A DNA stretch of 17,307 nucleotides, taken from Bacteroidota bacterium. GTDB taxonomy: Bacteria; Bacteroidota; Bacteroidia; Bacteroidales; B39-G9. Each line of letters begins with the position of its first letter. Position 1 is the stretch's first letter. The position numbers and the translations under genes were made by a program. The stretch spans positions 1-17,307 of the forward strand of contig JAUVJB010000035.1 in the NCBI GenBank assembly GCA_030592465.1, given 5' to 3'. The notes beneath the pieces were generated by a model, which was given only the letters and a program-made list of their open reading frames with translations, did no database searches and was not told the DNA's origin. Below are positions 8,207-16,444 of the stretch, piece by piece.

Positions 8207-9592
8207 ATGAACGAAGATATTTATCAAGGATATAAAGGCAAAGCACTTGAGACTCTTAAGAAACATAAAGCAAGAGTTTGGGGTATTGTTGACACAAACA
8301 CATCAAGAGGTTTTTTCCATGGCACCATACTACCACGTGCCGAAAATGACGATGATCAACACATTGTTTTAAAACTCATTACAGGCTATAATGTAGGTAT
8401 TGATATTAAAACAATAAAAGACATTAAAGAAGTTGATTATAAAAAAGCTACATATAAAATTCCCGAAAAAGAATTTCCTTATACAGAAGGGTTGCCAAAA
8501 GTTAAACTATTTGGTACAGGCGGCACAATAGCTTCACGACTCGACTACAGGACAGGTGCTGTTATTCCTGCATTCTCACCCGGTGAACTATATGGGTCAG
8601 TTCCTGAATTAGCTGAAATATGTAACTTAACTACCGAAAAAGTTTTTGCTATTTTTAGTGAGAACATGGGACCCGAACAATACAAAGCTCTTGCCATTGC
8701 TATTGGAAAAGAAATAAAAAACGGCATTGATGGAATTGTTATTGCTCATGGTACTGATACTCTGCATCACACAGCCGAAGCATTAACTTATATGGTACAA
8801 AATCCACCGATACCAATTGTTTTGGTAGGTTCGCAACGTTCATCCGACCGTCCCTCATCCGATGCTGCTCTTAATTTAATTCATTCGGCTTATGCAGCCG
8901 GTCATGGAGATATTGCAGAAGTAATGGTTTGTATGTTTGGACCTACATCTGACGAATATGGTTTTCTTCATCGTGGTACAAGAGTGAGAAAAATGCACTC
9001 ATCATATCGTTCAACATTCAGAACAATTGGGGATACGCCTCTTGCAACTGTTACACGTAATGGTGTTGTTCCTATAAAAAAAGAATATAACCATAGACGA
9101 AAAGATAAAAATGTTGAGATATTACCTTATTTTGAAGAAAAAGTAACAATTGTTTACTATTATCCTAACATGCAGCCTGATATTATTGATTCATTGGTTG
9201 ATAATGGCTACAAAGGAATTATTATTGCCGGAACAGGATTAGGTCATGTTAATAAAATTATTTATCCTGCAATTGAACGTGCAATAAGCAAAGGAGTTCA
9301 TATTTTTATGACTGTTCAAACACTTTGGGGATATGTTAATATGTATGTTTACGATACAGGTCGCGATTTGTTAGCTAAAGGGATTGTGCCATTGCAGAAT
9401 ATGCTGCCCGAAGCAGCTTATATAAAATTAGGTTGGGTATTAGGTCAAACTAACGAGCATGAAGAGGTGAAAAAAATGATGCTTACTCCTATTAATGATG
9501 AAATAACATCACGTGAACCATATAATGGATATCTAATTTATCAAGTCGGGGTTAAAGAAGTTGAAGAATTTATTAAAAAATTTAGAAAATAA
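8207..9592 (+). CDS. gatD: Archaeal-type Glu-tRNA(Gln) amidotransferase subunit D
   Basis: GatD is an asparaginase-type amidase that releases ammonia from Gln or Asn and feeds it to GatE. From the ATG at 8207 the protein has 461 residues. The N-terminal domain (about 1-90) is the GatD-specific beta domain seen before the amidase. The amidase carries TGGTIAS (104-110, nucleophile Thr104), HGTDT (181-185), GSQRSSDRPSSDA (208-220) and RKM (261-263, Lys262). These match the Thr-Thr-Asp-Lys catalytic set of archaeal GatD. The extra N-terminal domain and the partner gatE argue against a free L-asparaginase. A TTG at 8189 would add six residues overlapping gatE, but the ATG one base past the gatE stop is the natural coupled start. 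Confidence 0.95.
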   Translation: MNEDIYQGYKGKALETLKKHKARVWGIVDTNTSRGFFHGTILPRAENDDDQHIVLKLITGYNVGIDIKTIKDIKEVDYKKATYKIPEKEFPYTEGLPKVKLFGTGGTIASRLDYRTGAVIPAFSPGELYGSVPELAEICNLTTEKVFAIFSENMGPEQYKALAIAIGKEIKNGIDGIVIAHGTDTLHHTAEALTYMVQNPPIPIVLVGSQRSSDRPSSDAALNLIHSAYAAGHGDIAEVMVCMFGPTSDEYGFLHRGTRVRKMHSSYRSTFRTIGDTPLATVTRNGVVPIKKEYNHRRKDKNVEILPYFEEKVTIVYYYPNMQPDIIDSLVDNGYKGIIIAGTGLGHVNKIIYPAIERAISKGVHIFMTVQTLWGYVNMYVYDTGRDLLAKGIVPLQNMLPEAAYIKLGWVLGQTNEHEEVKKMMLTPINDEITSREPYNGYLIYQVGVKEVEEFIKKFRK

Positions 9593-9632
9593 TATCAAAA
9601 GATGTGCGTTTCTTATTAACCAATACTGGCAG

Positions 9633-9660
9633 AAACATTAAACTTTAAACATTAAACATT
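9633..9660 (+). repeat. Tandem heptamer array, 4 units, downstream of gatD
   Basis: Four contiguous units (AAACATT, AAACTTT, AAACATT, AAACATT) lie 40 bp after the gatD stop, in the same orientation as the eight-unit array before gatE. Together the arrays bracket the gatE-gatD pair. Confidence 0.8.
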
Positions 9661-9678
9661 AATCTCTTAACTTTTTTA

Positions 9679-9709
9679 TTGAAAGAATACTATTTATTTT
9701 TTACTTTTG
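9679..9709 (+). promoter_or_regulatory. Bacteroidota-type promoter of the wzz-like gene
   Basis: TTG (9679-9681) is followed after 20 bases by TACTTTTG (9702-9709), an exact TAnnTTTG -7 box. Transcription would start near 9716, about 20 bases before the ATG at 9737. A TTG at 9707 cannot be the start codon if this is the -7 element. Confidence 0.65.
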
Positions 9710-9736
9710 TCCAAATTAAATTTTATATATAAAATC

Positions 9737-10756
9737 ATGAACAACTCAGACACTCAACTTAATTTTAATTCAAGCAATCTTATTATTTTTGCATATAAAA
9801 AAAGAAAGCCTTTATTAATAATTACAGTTATAGCTATTATTGTATCAATAATAGTATCATACACAATAAAACCAAGATACGAATCTTCGGTTATTTTATT
9901 TCCGGCATCTTCGAGTTCAATTTCTCAAGACTTGTTTAGAGATAATGTTTCATCAAAAGATATTTTAAAATTGGGTGAAGATGAAGAAGTAGAACAATTG
10001 TTACAAATATTGCATTCAGATAATATTAAAAATATGATAATTAAAAAATACGACTTAATACAACACTATAATATTGATACAGCATCGGCTTACCCTATTA
10101 CAAAACTTAACAAAGAGTTTGACAAAAACTTTTCATTTTCGCCAACTCAATTTATGTCCATAGAAATAAAAGTTCTTGACACTGACCCAAAATTAGCTGC
10201 AGATATGGCTAACGATGTTGCTTCATTTATTGACACAACAATGAATAATATGCAAAAAGAAAGAGCCCTTAAAGCATTGAAACTTGTTGAGAATCAATAT
10301 TTTTCTTTAAAAAATCGAATTAAAACGCTTGAAGATTCATTACAAATATTGCGTGGTTTCGGAGTGTTAGACTATCAAAAACAAGCTGAAGTCATTAGTG
10401 ATGGATATTCTCAAGCTCTCATTGCCAAAAATAATAATGCAATTAAAATTTTAGGAAAAAAACTTGATGCCTTATCTATATATGGAGGACCGTATTTGTC
10501 AACTGCAAATCATATATGGACTTTAAATAAACAATTAAGTTCTTTAGAAGAAAAATATTCTGAAGCTCAAGTTGATGCCTATCAAGATTTGCCTCACAAA
10601 TTTATTGTAAATAATGCACAAATTGCTGAAAAAAAATCATATCCTATTAGATGGTTAATTGTTTCTATATCAACAGTATCAACCTTTATTTTAGCATTAC
10701 TTTTACTTATTATTATTGACAATTTTAAAAGAAACAAAGTCTTTAAAAATATCTAA
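9737..10756 (+). CDS. Wzz-like polysaccharide chain-length regulator
   Basis: From ATG 9737 this is a 339-residue inner-membrane protein of the polysaccharide co-polymerase type. It has a short cytoplasmic N-terminus, a first membrane helix (about 25-44) and a beta-rich Wzz segment beginning KPRYESSVILFPAS (45-58). A long helical, coiled-coil-prone periplasmic middle follows, then the typical proline before a second membrane helix (SYPIRW, then about 305-327). The C-terminus ends right after the helix, so there is no attached BY-kinase domain and it is not a full Wzc. Such proteins set the chain length of O-antigen or exopolysaccharide with a Wzy polymerase. The ligase/polymerase-like gene follows 134 bp later. 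An ATG start is preferred because a TTG at 9707 falls in the promoter. Confidence 0.85.
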   Translation: MNNSDTQLNFNSSNLIIFAYKKRKPLLIITVIAIIVSIIVSYTIKPRYESSVILFPASSSSISQDLFRDNVSSKDILKLGEDEEVEQLLQILHSDNIKNMIIKKYDLIQHYNIDTASAYPITKLNKEFDKNFSFSPTQFMSIEIKVLDTDPKLAADMANDVASFIDTTMNNMQKERALKALKLVENQYFSLKNRIKTLEDSLQILRGFGVLDYQKQAEVISDGYSQALIAKNNNAIKILGKKLDALSIYGGPYLSTANHIWTLNKQLSSLEEKYSEAQVDAYQDLPHKFIVNNAQIAEKKSYPIRWLIVSISTVSTFILALLLLIIIDNFKRNKVFKNI

Positions 10757-10814
10757 ATCTAATTTAGTTAGTGTCTGTGAGAAAACTCTAAATAGTTTGT
10801 TATTTCAGTAATGC

Positions 10815-10834
10815 AATCCCGATGGCTTGGGATT
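10815..10834 (+). repeat. AATCCC-GGGATT hairpin between wzz-like and ligase-like genes
   Basis: AATCCC (10815-10820) and GGGATT (10829-10834) form a 6-bp stem with an 8-base loop. There is no U-run after it, so termination is doubtful. The upstream ATG candidate at 10822 for the next gene lies in its loop. Confidence 0.45.
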
Positions 10835-10890
10835 CAATTGATAAATTGTTCTATTGTTATTTTCCATACTACTTGTATTTGAATAATTAT

Positions 10891-12330
10891 ATGAAGAATA
10901 AAAATATTACGTGGGTTTATATTATTTCTTTACTTTTTATTGCAATAAATGCTTTTTTTATTGCTAAGGAAATGTATTTATTTTGTGTTGTACCGGTTGC
11001 ATTACTAATAATAATACTTACATTTTTTCATTATGATAAATTATTACTTTTAATAGTTTTTTTAACACCTATTTCAATACCATTACATGAATTGTATGGT
11101 AATTTAGATTTTGATATGAACCTGCCTACCGAGCCATTGCTTTTTGGTTTAACCATTATTATAATCTTAAAATTTATTCTTGATAAATCGTTTGATAAAA
11201 AAATTCTTTATCATCCTGTTTCTATTGCAATTTATCTTAATCTAATATGGATGTTTGTTACTTCAATAACAAGCACAATGCCAATTGTTTCATTCAAATA
11301 TTTAACTGTACGCATTTGGTTTGTAATACCTTTATACTTTTTATCTACTCAGTTATTTAAAGATAAGAAGAATTTTTATCGATATTTATGGCTATATATT
11401 ATTCCGTTACTATTTGTAATAATATATGCTGTTACGCGACATGCACAATATAGCTTGTTTGACAATAAAATTGCACACTGGGCAGCTAATCCTTTTTACA
11501 AAGATCACACATCATATGGAGCAACTTTAGCAATGTTTATCCCTATATTAACCGGTTTTGCAACAAATATAAAATACTCATCAAAAACGAAAATTTTAAT
11601 CCGAATACTTTTAATAATATTTATAATAGCACTGCTATTGTCATATACTCGAGCTGCATGGATTAGTATCATTGTTGCATTTGCAGTATGGTTAGTTATT
11701 AAAATTAAGCTCAAATTTCGGTATGTAGTAATATTAGCAGGCATTACATTATTTTTTGGATTTCTGTTTCAGTCACAGATATACATGAAACTCAAAAGAA
11801 ATAAACAAGATTCTTCAGTTAATGTTGAAAATCACATTAAATCAATTTCAAATGTATCGTCAGACGCATCAAACCTTGAAAGAATAAATCGTTGGAATAG
11901 TGCTATAAGAATGTTTGAAAAAAAACCGATTTTCGGATGGGGACCAGGAACTTTCATGTTCAAATATGCTCCATTTCAATTGGCAGATGAGAAAACAATT
12001 ATTAGCACAAACGAAGGAAACAGAGGTAATGCTCATAGTGAATATTTTGGACCTCTGTCAGAATCCGGCATCTTTGGATTTATAACGATCCTTCTTATTG
12101 TTATAATTACTATTTATACAGCTGTTAATGTTTATTCAAAATCCCAAAACAAGCAAGTTAAAATGCTGGCACTCATTTCATTATTAGGATTAACTACCTA
12201 TTATATACATGGATTTTTAAATAATTTTTTAGACATGGATAAGGCTGCCGTACCTTTTTGGGGATTTACAGCAATTATTGTAGCTTTAGATGTGTATTAC
12301 AAAAATATGGAAAAAGAAAAAATATTGTAA
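10891..12330 (+). CDS. O-antigen ligase / Wzy-type polymerase family membrane protein
   Basis: From ATG 10891 the protein has 479 residues and about a dozen hydrophobic segments. It shows Wzy_C/WaaL family marks: SYTRAAW (251-257) at the end of a helix, then a large periplasmic loop with INRW (331-334), FGWGPGTF (348-355) and HSEYFGPLSESG (382-393). The family either ligates O-antigen to lipid A-core or polymerises repeat units; the two activities cannot be separated from sequence. Its place after a Wzz-like gene favours a polymerase or a role in the same surface glycan. An ATG at 10822 would add 23 polar and aromatic residues, but it lies in a hairpin and makes a less typical N-terminus, so the internal ATG is chosen with moderate certainty. 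Confidence 0.83.
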   Translation: MKNKNITWVYIISLLFIAINAFFIAKEMYLFCVVPVALLIIILTFFHYDKLLLLIVFLTPISIPLHELYGNLDFDMNLPTEPLLFGLTIIIILKFILDKSFDKKILYHPVSIAIYLNLIWMFVTSITSTMPIVSFKYLTVRIWFVIPLYFLSTQLFKDKKNFYRYLWLYIIPLLFVIIYAVTRHAQYSLFDNKIAHWAANPFYKDHTSYGATLAMFIPILTGFATNIKYSSKTKILIRILLIIFIIALLLSYTRAAWISIIVAFAVWLVIKIKLKFRYVVILAGITLFFGFLFQSQIYMKLKRNKQDSSVNVENHIKSISNVSSDASNLERINRWNSAIRMFEKKPIFGWGPGTFMFKYAPFQLADEKTIISTNEGNRGNAHSEYFGPLSESGIFGFITILLIVIITIYTAVNVYSKSQNKQVKMLALISLLGLTTYYIHGFLNNFLDMDKAAVPFWGFTAIIVALDVYYKNMEKEKIL

Positions 12331-12379
12331 CTGTTCACACTATTATACGAAATATCTTAAATTAAAAAAAATCGGAAAA

Positions 12380-13609
12380 TTAATGAAAGTCAATACCTAA
12401 TATTGAAATATCATCAAAAAATTTATTTTCACCTTTATAAATATTCAGTCTCTTGATAATATTATCAATTATCTCATCCATTTGTCTGTTTGACGAAATA
12501 TCATCTTCAATAGGTTTGGTACCAAATTGCACTTTCTTATTATTTTCCATCTCCACTAAGCCGTCAGTATAACAAACAATTTTTGAATTAGAAGTAAGTA
12601 GCATATAACCTTCTGTTAATTCAGGAATCTCGTCAAACATTCCTAACCCAACACAACCACTTGTTAAAAATCTTGTTTCTTTTTTTTCACCATTATATAA
12701 CACAGGAGGATTGTGCCCTGCATTAACATACTGCAATTCTCTCGTTTTTGCGTTGTATCTCGCTATAAAAAGCGTTATAAATTTCTCGCAATTTGCACTT
12801 TTTATTACTGTTTCATTCAATTTTTCAATTATGCTTGCTAATGTTTTTTTTGAGGTAAATAAAGCTCTCATATTTGCTTGGAAATTTGACATTAAAAGAG
12901 CAGCAGAAATTCCTTTACCGGAAACATCGGCAATGCAAAAGCCATATTCGTTTTTATTTAATTTTATAAAGTCATAATAATCGCCGCCAACTTCATGATG
13001 AGGTAAATAATAAGCTGATACAAAAAGCTCATCATTATGAGGTAATTCATCAGAATTAGGAATTAACATAGTTTGCATTTTTGATGCAAGTTCTAACTCT
13101 TTATTAATTTTTTCTTGACGAATACTTTCTTTAAAAAAATGTTTATTCTCTATTGCAACAATTATAACATTTGTGAGAGTTTGAATAAAATGAAGATGTT
13201 TAATTGTGGGACTTATTCCTTCCCGTTCTTCATCAATATCTCCAATAATAACAAATGCAATAGGCATATCATGATTATAAACGGGAATAACTACATCAAA
13301 ATAGCTAAGATCAGGATTAAGAGTTGTTGTTAAACTTGTTATCTGATTATAATATAATAAATCGTTTTCAACTGAAATATTGCGAATTTTATTACAATCA
13401 AAACCTGAAGCTAATATACAATCCCATTTTTCTTTATAACTATATATAACTACTTTGCCAATATTCAAATCTTTACGTAAAATTCTTTCAAAAAAATCAA
13501 GAAGTTCTTTTGTTGAAAGATTATCGTTAATTGCTTGAGTTATGTTAAGCAACAAATTAAGCTTAAAATTGCAAAACTGAAGTCTTTTTAATGATGCCTT
13601 TATTGCCAT
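12380..13609 (-). CDS. GAF-SpoIIE (RsbU-like) PP2C serine phosphatase
   Basis: This 409-residue cytoplasmic protein has an N-terminal GAF-like sensor domain (about 15-155), a helical linker with KELELASKMQTMLIP (170-184), and a SpoIIE-type PP2C domain (about 195-409). The manganese ligands are visible in GGDYYDF (208-214, Asp210), ADVSGKG (227-233, Asp228) and the terminal DDISILG (Asp399, Asp400). Such enzymes dephosphorylate anti-sigma-factor antagonists in partner-switching systems. No antagonist (STAS) or anti-sigma kinase gene is present nearby, so its partner must be encoded elsewhere. It is convergent with the ligase-like gene, with 49 bp between their stops and no clear hairpin. Confidence 0.9.
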   Translation of the reverse strand: MAIKASLKRLQFCNFKLNLLLNITQAINDNLSTKELLDFFERILRKDLNIGKVVIYSYKEKWDCILASGFDCNKIRNISVENDLLYYNQITSLTTTLNPDLSYFDVVIPVYNHDMPIAFVIIGDIDEEREGISPTIKHLHFIQTLTNVIIVAIENKHFFKESIRQEKINKELELASKMQTMLIPNSDELPHNDELFVSAYYLPHHEVGGDYYDFIKLNKNEYGFCIADVSGKGISAALLMSNFQANMRALFTSKKTLASIIEKLNETVIKSANCEKFITLFIARYNAKTRELQYVNAGHNPPVLYNGEKKETRFLTSGCVGLGMFDEIPELTEGYMLLTSNSKIVCYTDGLVEMENNKKVQFGTKPIEDDISSNRQMDEIIDNIIKRLNIYKGENKFFDDISILGIDFH

Positions 13610-13673
13610 GATATTTCATTTTTAAGTTTTGACAAATTGTCTTTCACATAATGCATTAAAACAAATAATCTTT

Positions 13674-14243
13674 TTAAGCTTTCACCCTTTCAGAATAAGA
13701 GTTTGTACGAGTATCAATTTTAATAACATCGCCTGTGTTAATAAATAATGGAACATTAATTTCTGCTCCTGTTTCTATTGTTGCAGGTTTTAATGATGAA
13801 GTAGATGAAGAGTCCCCTCGAACGCCAGGCTCTGTATATTTAATTAACAATTGAACAAAAGGAGGCAACTCACAAGTCATTGGTGTTTCTGTGTCTGCGT
13901 GAAAAACCACCTCTACAGTTTGACCTTCTTTTAAAAACTGTGGAGCATTTATAATATCTTCAGATATTGTTATCTGTTCAAAAGTTTCAGTATGCATAAA
14001 ATTATATCCCATATCATCTTTATACAAATATTGATATGGTCGTCGCTCTATTCGGGCTACATTTACCTTAACACCGGAATTAAAAGTATGGTCAATAACT
14101 TTACCTGTATTCAAATTTTTAAGTTTTGTTCTTACAAAAGCAGGACCTTTCCCCGGTTTAACATGTTGAAATTGTACAATTGTAAATAAATTATTGTTAA
14201 ACTCTATACATAATCCATTTTTAAAATCTGCTGTTGATGCCAT
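13674..14243 (-). CDS. efp: Translation elongation factor P
   Basis: EF-P rescues ribosomes stalled at consecutive prolines. At 189 residues this is the normal length. The KOW-like domain I carries KPGKGPAF (29-36), with Lys32 at the position that is beta-lysylated, rhamnosylated as Arg, or left unmodified in other bacteria. The C-terminal domain ends with KPATIETGAEINVPLFIN and GDVIKIDTRTNSYSERV, the standard EF-P signature. Lysine at the tip rules out EarP-type rhamnosylation; whether an EpmAB system exists cannot be seen here. A TAnnTTTG box lies about 36 bp upstream. Confidence 0.96.
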   Translation of the reverse strand: MASTADFKNGLCIEFNNNLFTIVQFQHVKPGKGPAFVRTKLKNLNTGKVIDHTFNSGVKVNVARIERRPYQYLYKDDMGYNFMHTETFEQITISEDIINAPQFLKEGQTVEVVFHADTETPMTCELPPFVQLLIKYTEPGVRGDSSSTSSLKPATIETGAEINVPLFINTGDVIKIDTRTNSYSERVKA

Positions 14244-14278
14244 AATTAATTGCTAATTTTTAAATTGTTAATAAAATA

Positions 14279-14286
14279 CAAAAATA
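14279..14286 (-). promoter_or_regulatory. Candidate -7 box of efp
   Basis: On the minus strand this reads TATTTTTG, an exact TAnnTTTG match about 36 bp before the efp start. No TTG at ideal spacing is evident upstream, so confidence is limited. Confidence 0.4.
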
Positions 14287-14328
14287 ATGTAAAACAACAA
14301 AATAATTAAATATTATTAGGAATTTAAT

Positions 14329-15093
14329 TCATTCTAAATAAAGTAAATCCAATTTTAGACCGGAATATTCAATTAAATCGCACTTTAGAGCTCCTAATTT
14401 TAAATCAAACTGAACTCTTACCGGAATTAAATTCTCATCTTTTGTAATCCAGATTTTTAAATCATCGTTCGATTTAAAAACACGACCCACCTCAACTATC
14501 GGAACAAATTTCATACAATTAAATTTCCCTAAACGTGTTTCAATTATTTCATCGCCTTCATAACGTATTATCAGAGGAAAAACCTCATCAGAAAAATATG
14601 TGTCAATTTTTATTACTTGATTAATATTTAAACTCTTCTTTAATTTATTTCTTAAATAATAAAATGATGATAACACATCTTGAATATTTTTAGGTGCTGC
14701 ATGTTTACCGCTTTTCAGACTTATTACAGAATCATTCTCACGGTCATAGGTTACTTCATTATAATATCTATAGCTATTCTCACTAATATTTCTCACCGAT
14801 TTTTCAGGAAGGTTTGTCTGAGGGTCAAAATAACTCTCATAAATGTCATTTACTTCATAAAATTTCTCAACCAGTTTTATTGTTCGGGCACTCGCAACAG
14901 AATGAATTACTCCTTTATTGTTATACGTTGCATCATTAATTTTCAACACAGCCTCTCCTCCGTCAATCCATCCATAATAAAGAACATATTTTAATGTTTC
15001 CCCTGCTTTATATGGTGGTTCAACAAAATTATTTTGCGACTTACCTTGAACTATTACAAAAAATATTAATATTAAAAATAATCTTTTCTTCAT
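14329..15093 (-). CDS. Exported DUF3108-family protein
   Basis: This 254-residue protein has a signal peptide (hydrophobic 5-16, cleavage near GKSQN). The mature part begins PPYKAGETLKYVLYYGWIDGG (26-46), the typical DUF3108 opening. It later has RLGKFNCMKFVP and IWITKDENLIPVRVQFDLKLG, the conserved closing segment. DUF3108 proteins are periplasmic, probably beta-rich, and of unknown function. The gene is upstream of efp on the same strand, with 85 bp between them. It is preceded by a 281-bp gap containing a palindromic repeat. Confidence 0.85.
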   Translation of the reverse strand: MKKRLFLILIFFVIVQGKSQNNFVEPPYKAGETLKYVLYYGWIDGGEAVLKINDATYNNKGVIHSVASARTIKLVEKFYEVNDIYESYFDPQTNLPEKSVRNISENSYRYYNEVTYDRENDSVISLKSGKHAAPKNIQDVLSSFYYLRNKLKKSLNINQVIKIDTYFSDEVFPLIIRYEGDEIIETRLGKFNCMKFVPIVEVGRVFKSNDDLKIWITKDENLIPVRVQFDLKLGALKCDLIEYSGLKLDLLYLE

Positions 15094-15221
15094 TCAATTG
15101 TCTGATAAAACTTTAACGGAATAACTAACAAAAAGATATAAAAATATGATATTTACAAAGGGTAAACAAACAATTTTGATAATATATTTTTACTTTGAGT
15201 CCGCTCCGAAAAATATTTTTC

Positions 15222-15320
15222 GTCATTGCGAACAAGCCTTTACCGAAAAATCGGGAACGTGAAGCAATCCATATATATTGATTATCAACAAATTACTTCG
15301 GGCTTTGCCCTTGCAATGAC
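15222..15320. repeat. Complete GTCATTGC-ended palindromic repeat element
   Basis: The ends GTCATTGCGA (15222-15231) and TTGCAATGAC (15311-15320) are inverted repeats matching at 9 of 10 positions. Inside are GAAGCAAT / ATTACTTC (15261-15268 with 15292-15299, one mismatch) and small hairpins CCGA-AAAA-TCGG (15243-15254) and GGGC-TTT-GCCC (15300-15310). The whole can fold as a branched structure. Similar GTCATTGCGA...GAAGCAATC elements are scattered in many bacterial genomes and resemble non-autonomous REP/MITE units. It lies 54 bp past the methyltransferase stop; the rest of this 281-bp gap shows nothing else. Confidence 0.8.
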
Positions 15321-15374
15321 ATCTATGGAGACTTTTTCAACTTGAATTCAAATATTATTTGCACGAAAACTAAT

Positions 15375-16310
15375 TCATTTATTATTATTGATAGATATTA
15401 ATAAACTATGACTAATAGCTAATTCTTTATCGGAAATATTTTGAAATTTTTTATCAACCTTAATTTCTTTTAACTTTATTATATCACCTTTTCTATTAAT
15501 TTCTTCAACAATTTTTATCCCTACTTTACTATAAATTTCCCGATATTGTGTTATTCTCAATCTGTTCTGCGGTTGTATAGTGTTATCTATTAATGACCAT
15601 TCTTTATCTGAAAATTTCAAAAAATTATAAATACTAATCTTTTTATCAAGATGGGCAAAATGATCAGACATATCGATAAAATGACTCATTATTGCTTTCT
15701 GTTTTAAAACTCTATTAAACTCTTTTAAAATATTGATTAAAATTTTTGGGTAAATATGTTCAAATGTGTTGTTTGAAGTAATTAAGTCAATTGACAATGA
15801 TTGTAACGGTAATCGACGTGCATCACCAACTATAAAATTAATATTTAATAGGTTTAATAATTGCTCAATTTTTAATTTATCTTGTTTGTGATAACAATCA
15901 AATAAAACATTTAGTCTGCCTTTATCAATTTCTTTCAAATATTTATTAAGCTCACTGTTTTTATAAAACTGATAATATTTTGCAATTGTTTGTTTTAGAT
16001 TTTCTTCGCTGACTAAATTACTAATATCAACACTATAAATTTTATCGGACCGGCTTAAAAACATATATATTGGTATAACCGGATACCAGCCTGTTCCTAA
16101 TTCAAGCACATTAAAATTATTTGTTATTGACGAATATTTACGAAAATAATTAACATGATTTTGTGCATGTAATAACCTGTCAATAAAATATTCATCGGTT
16201 AAAATAACGCCTTTTGTTATATATTTTTGAAATAAATAATTTATTTTTTGACTTCGTGGCAAAAATGAAATAATTTTTTGAACAACCGCTTTAACAATCC
16301 AAATACTCAT
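15375..16310 (-). CDS. Class I SAM-dependent methyltransferase
   Basis: This 311-residue protein has a basic N-terminal segment (1-65) of unknown role, then a Rossmann methyltransferase fold. Motif I is LELGTGWYP (69-77), an acidic motif II residue is at Asp95 in YSVDIS, GDARRLP (162-168) is motif III-like, and NTFEHI (181-186) is motif IV. The later MSHFIDMSDHFAHLD and RLRITQYREIYSKVGIKIVEE segments resemble methyltransferases of surface-glycan clusters, but the substrate is not determinable. It is not part of an evident operon and sits between a full and a partial copy of the same palindromic repeat, which suggests it may have been inserted. Confidence 0.82.
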   Translation of the reverse strand: MSIWIVKAVVQKIISFLPRSQKINYLFQKYITKGVILTDEYFIDRLLHAQNHVNYFRKYSSITNNFNVLELGTGWYPVIPIYMFLSRSDKIYSVDISNLVSEENLKQTIAKYYQFYKNSELNKYLKEIDKGRLNVLFDCYHKQDKLKIEQLLNLLNINFIVGDARRLPLQSLSIDLITSNNTFEHIYPKILINILKEFNRVLKQKAIMSHFIDMSDHFAHLDKKISIYNFLKFSDKEWSLIDNTIQPQNRLRITQYREIYSKVGIKIVEEINRKGDIIKLKEIKVDKKFQNISDKELAISHSLLISINNNK

Positions 16311-16362
16311 TTTATAAAAATTATAATTTATTTAGTGTTTTCTAAAAAAAATATTATTTGCT

Positions 16363-16390
16363 GTCATTGCAAGGAGAAACAACGAACAAG
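16363..16390. repeat. Partial copy of the GTCATTGC repeat
   Basis: GTCATTGCAAGGAGAAACAA followed by CGAACAAGAA resembles one arm of the element at 15222-15320. The opposite arm is missing. It lies 53 bp upstream of the methyltransferase start, in the gap to tsaB. Confidence 0.55.
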
Positions 16391-16444
16391 AATAAATAAA
16401 TTAGTTTTGTGCAGACGCTAAAAATGTTTTAAAACTACACCAAT

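Noticed and set aside
8207..9592. GatD as a free L-asparaginase
   Set aside because: The extra N-terminal GatD domain and the coupled gatE gene point to the amidotransferase subunit.
10822..10890. Upstream ATG for the O-antigen ligase-like gene
   Set aside because: It sits in the loop of a hairpin and adds 23 residues that do not resemble the family N-terminus; the internal ATG leads directly into the first membrane segment.
12331..12379. Terminator between the convergent ligase-like and phosphatase genes
   Set aside because: I found no stem of useful length in this short gap, only an A-run.
13631..13641. GACAA-A-TTGTC dyad upstream of the phosphatase gene
   Set aside because: At 11 bases it is too short and AT-rich to separate from chance, and no promoter box aligns with it.
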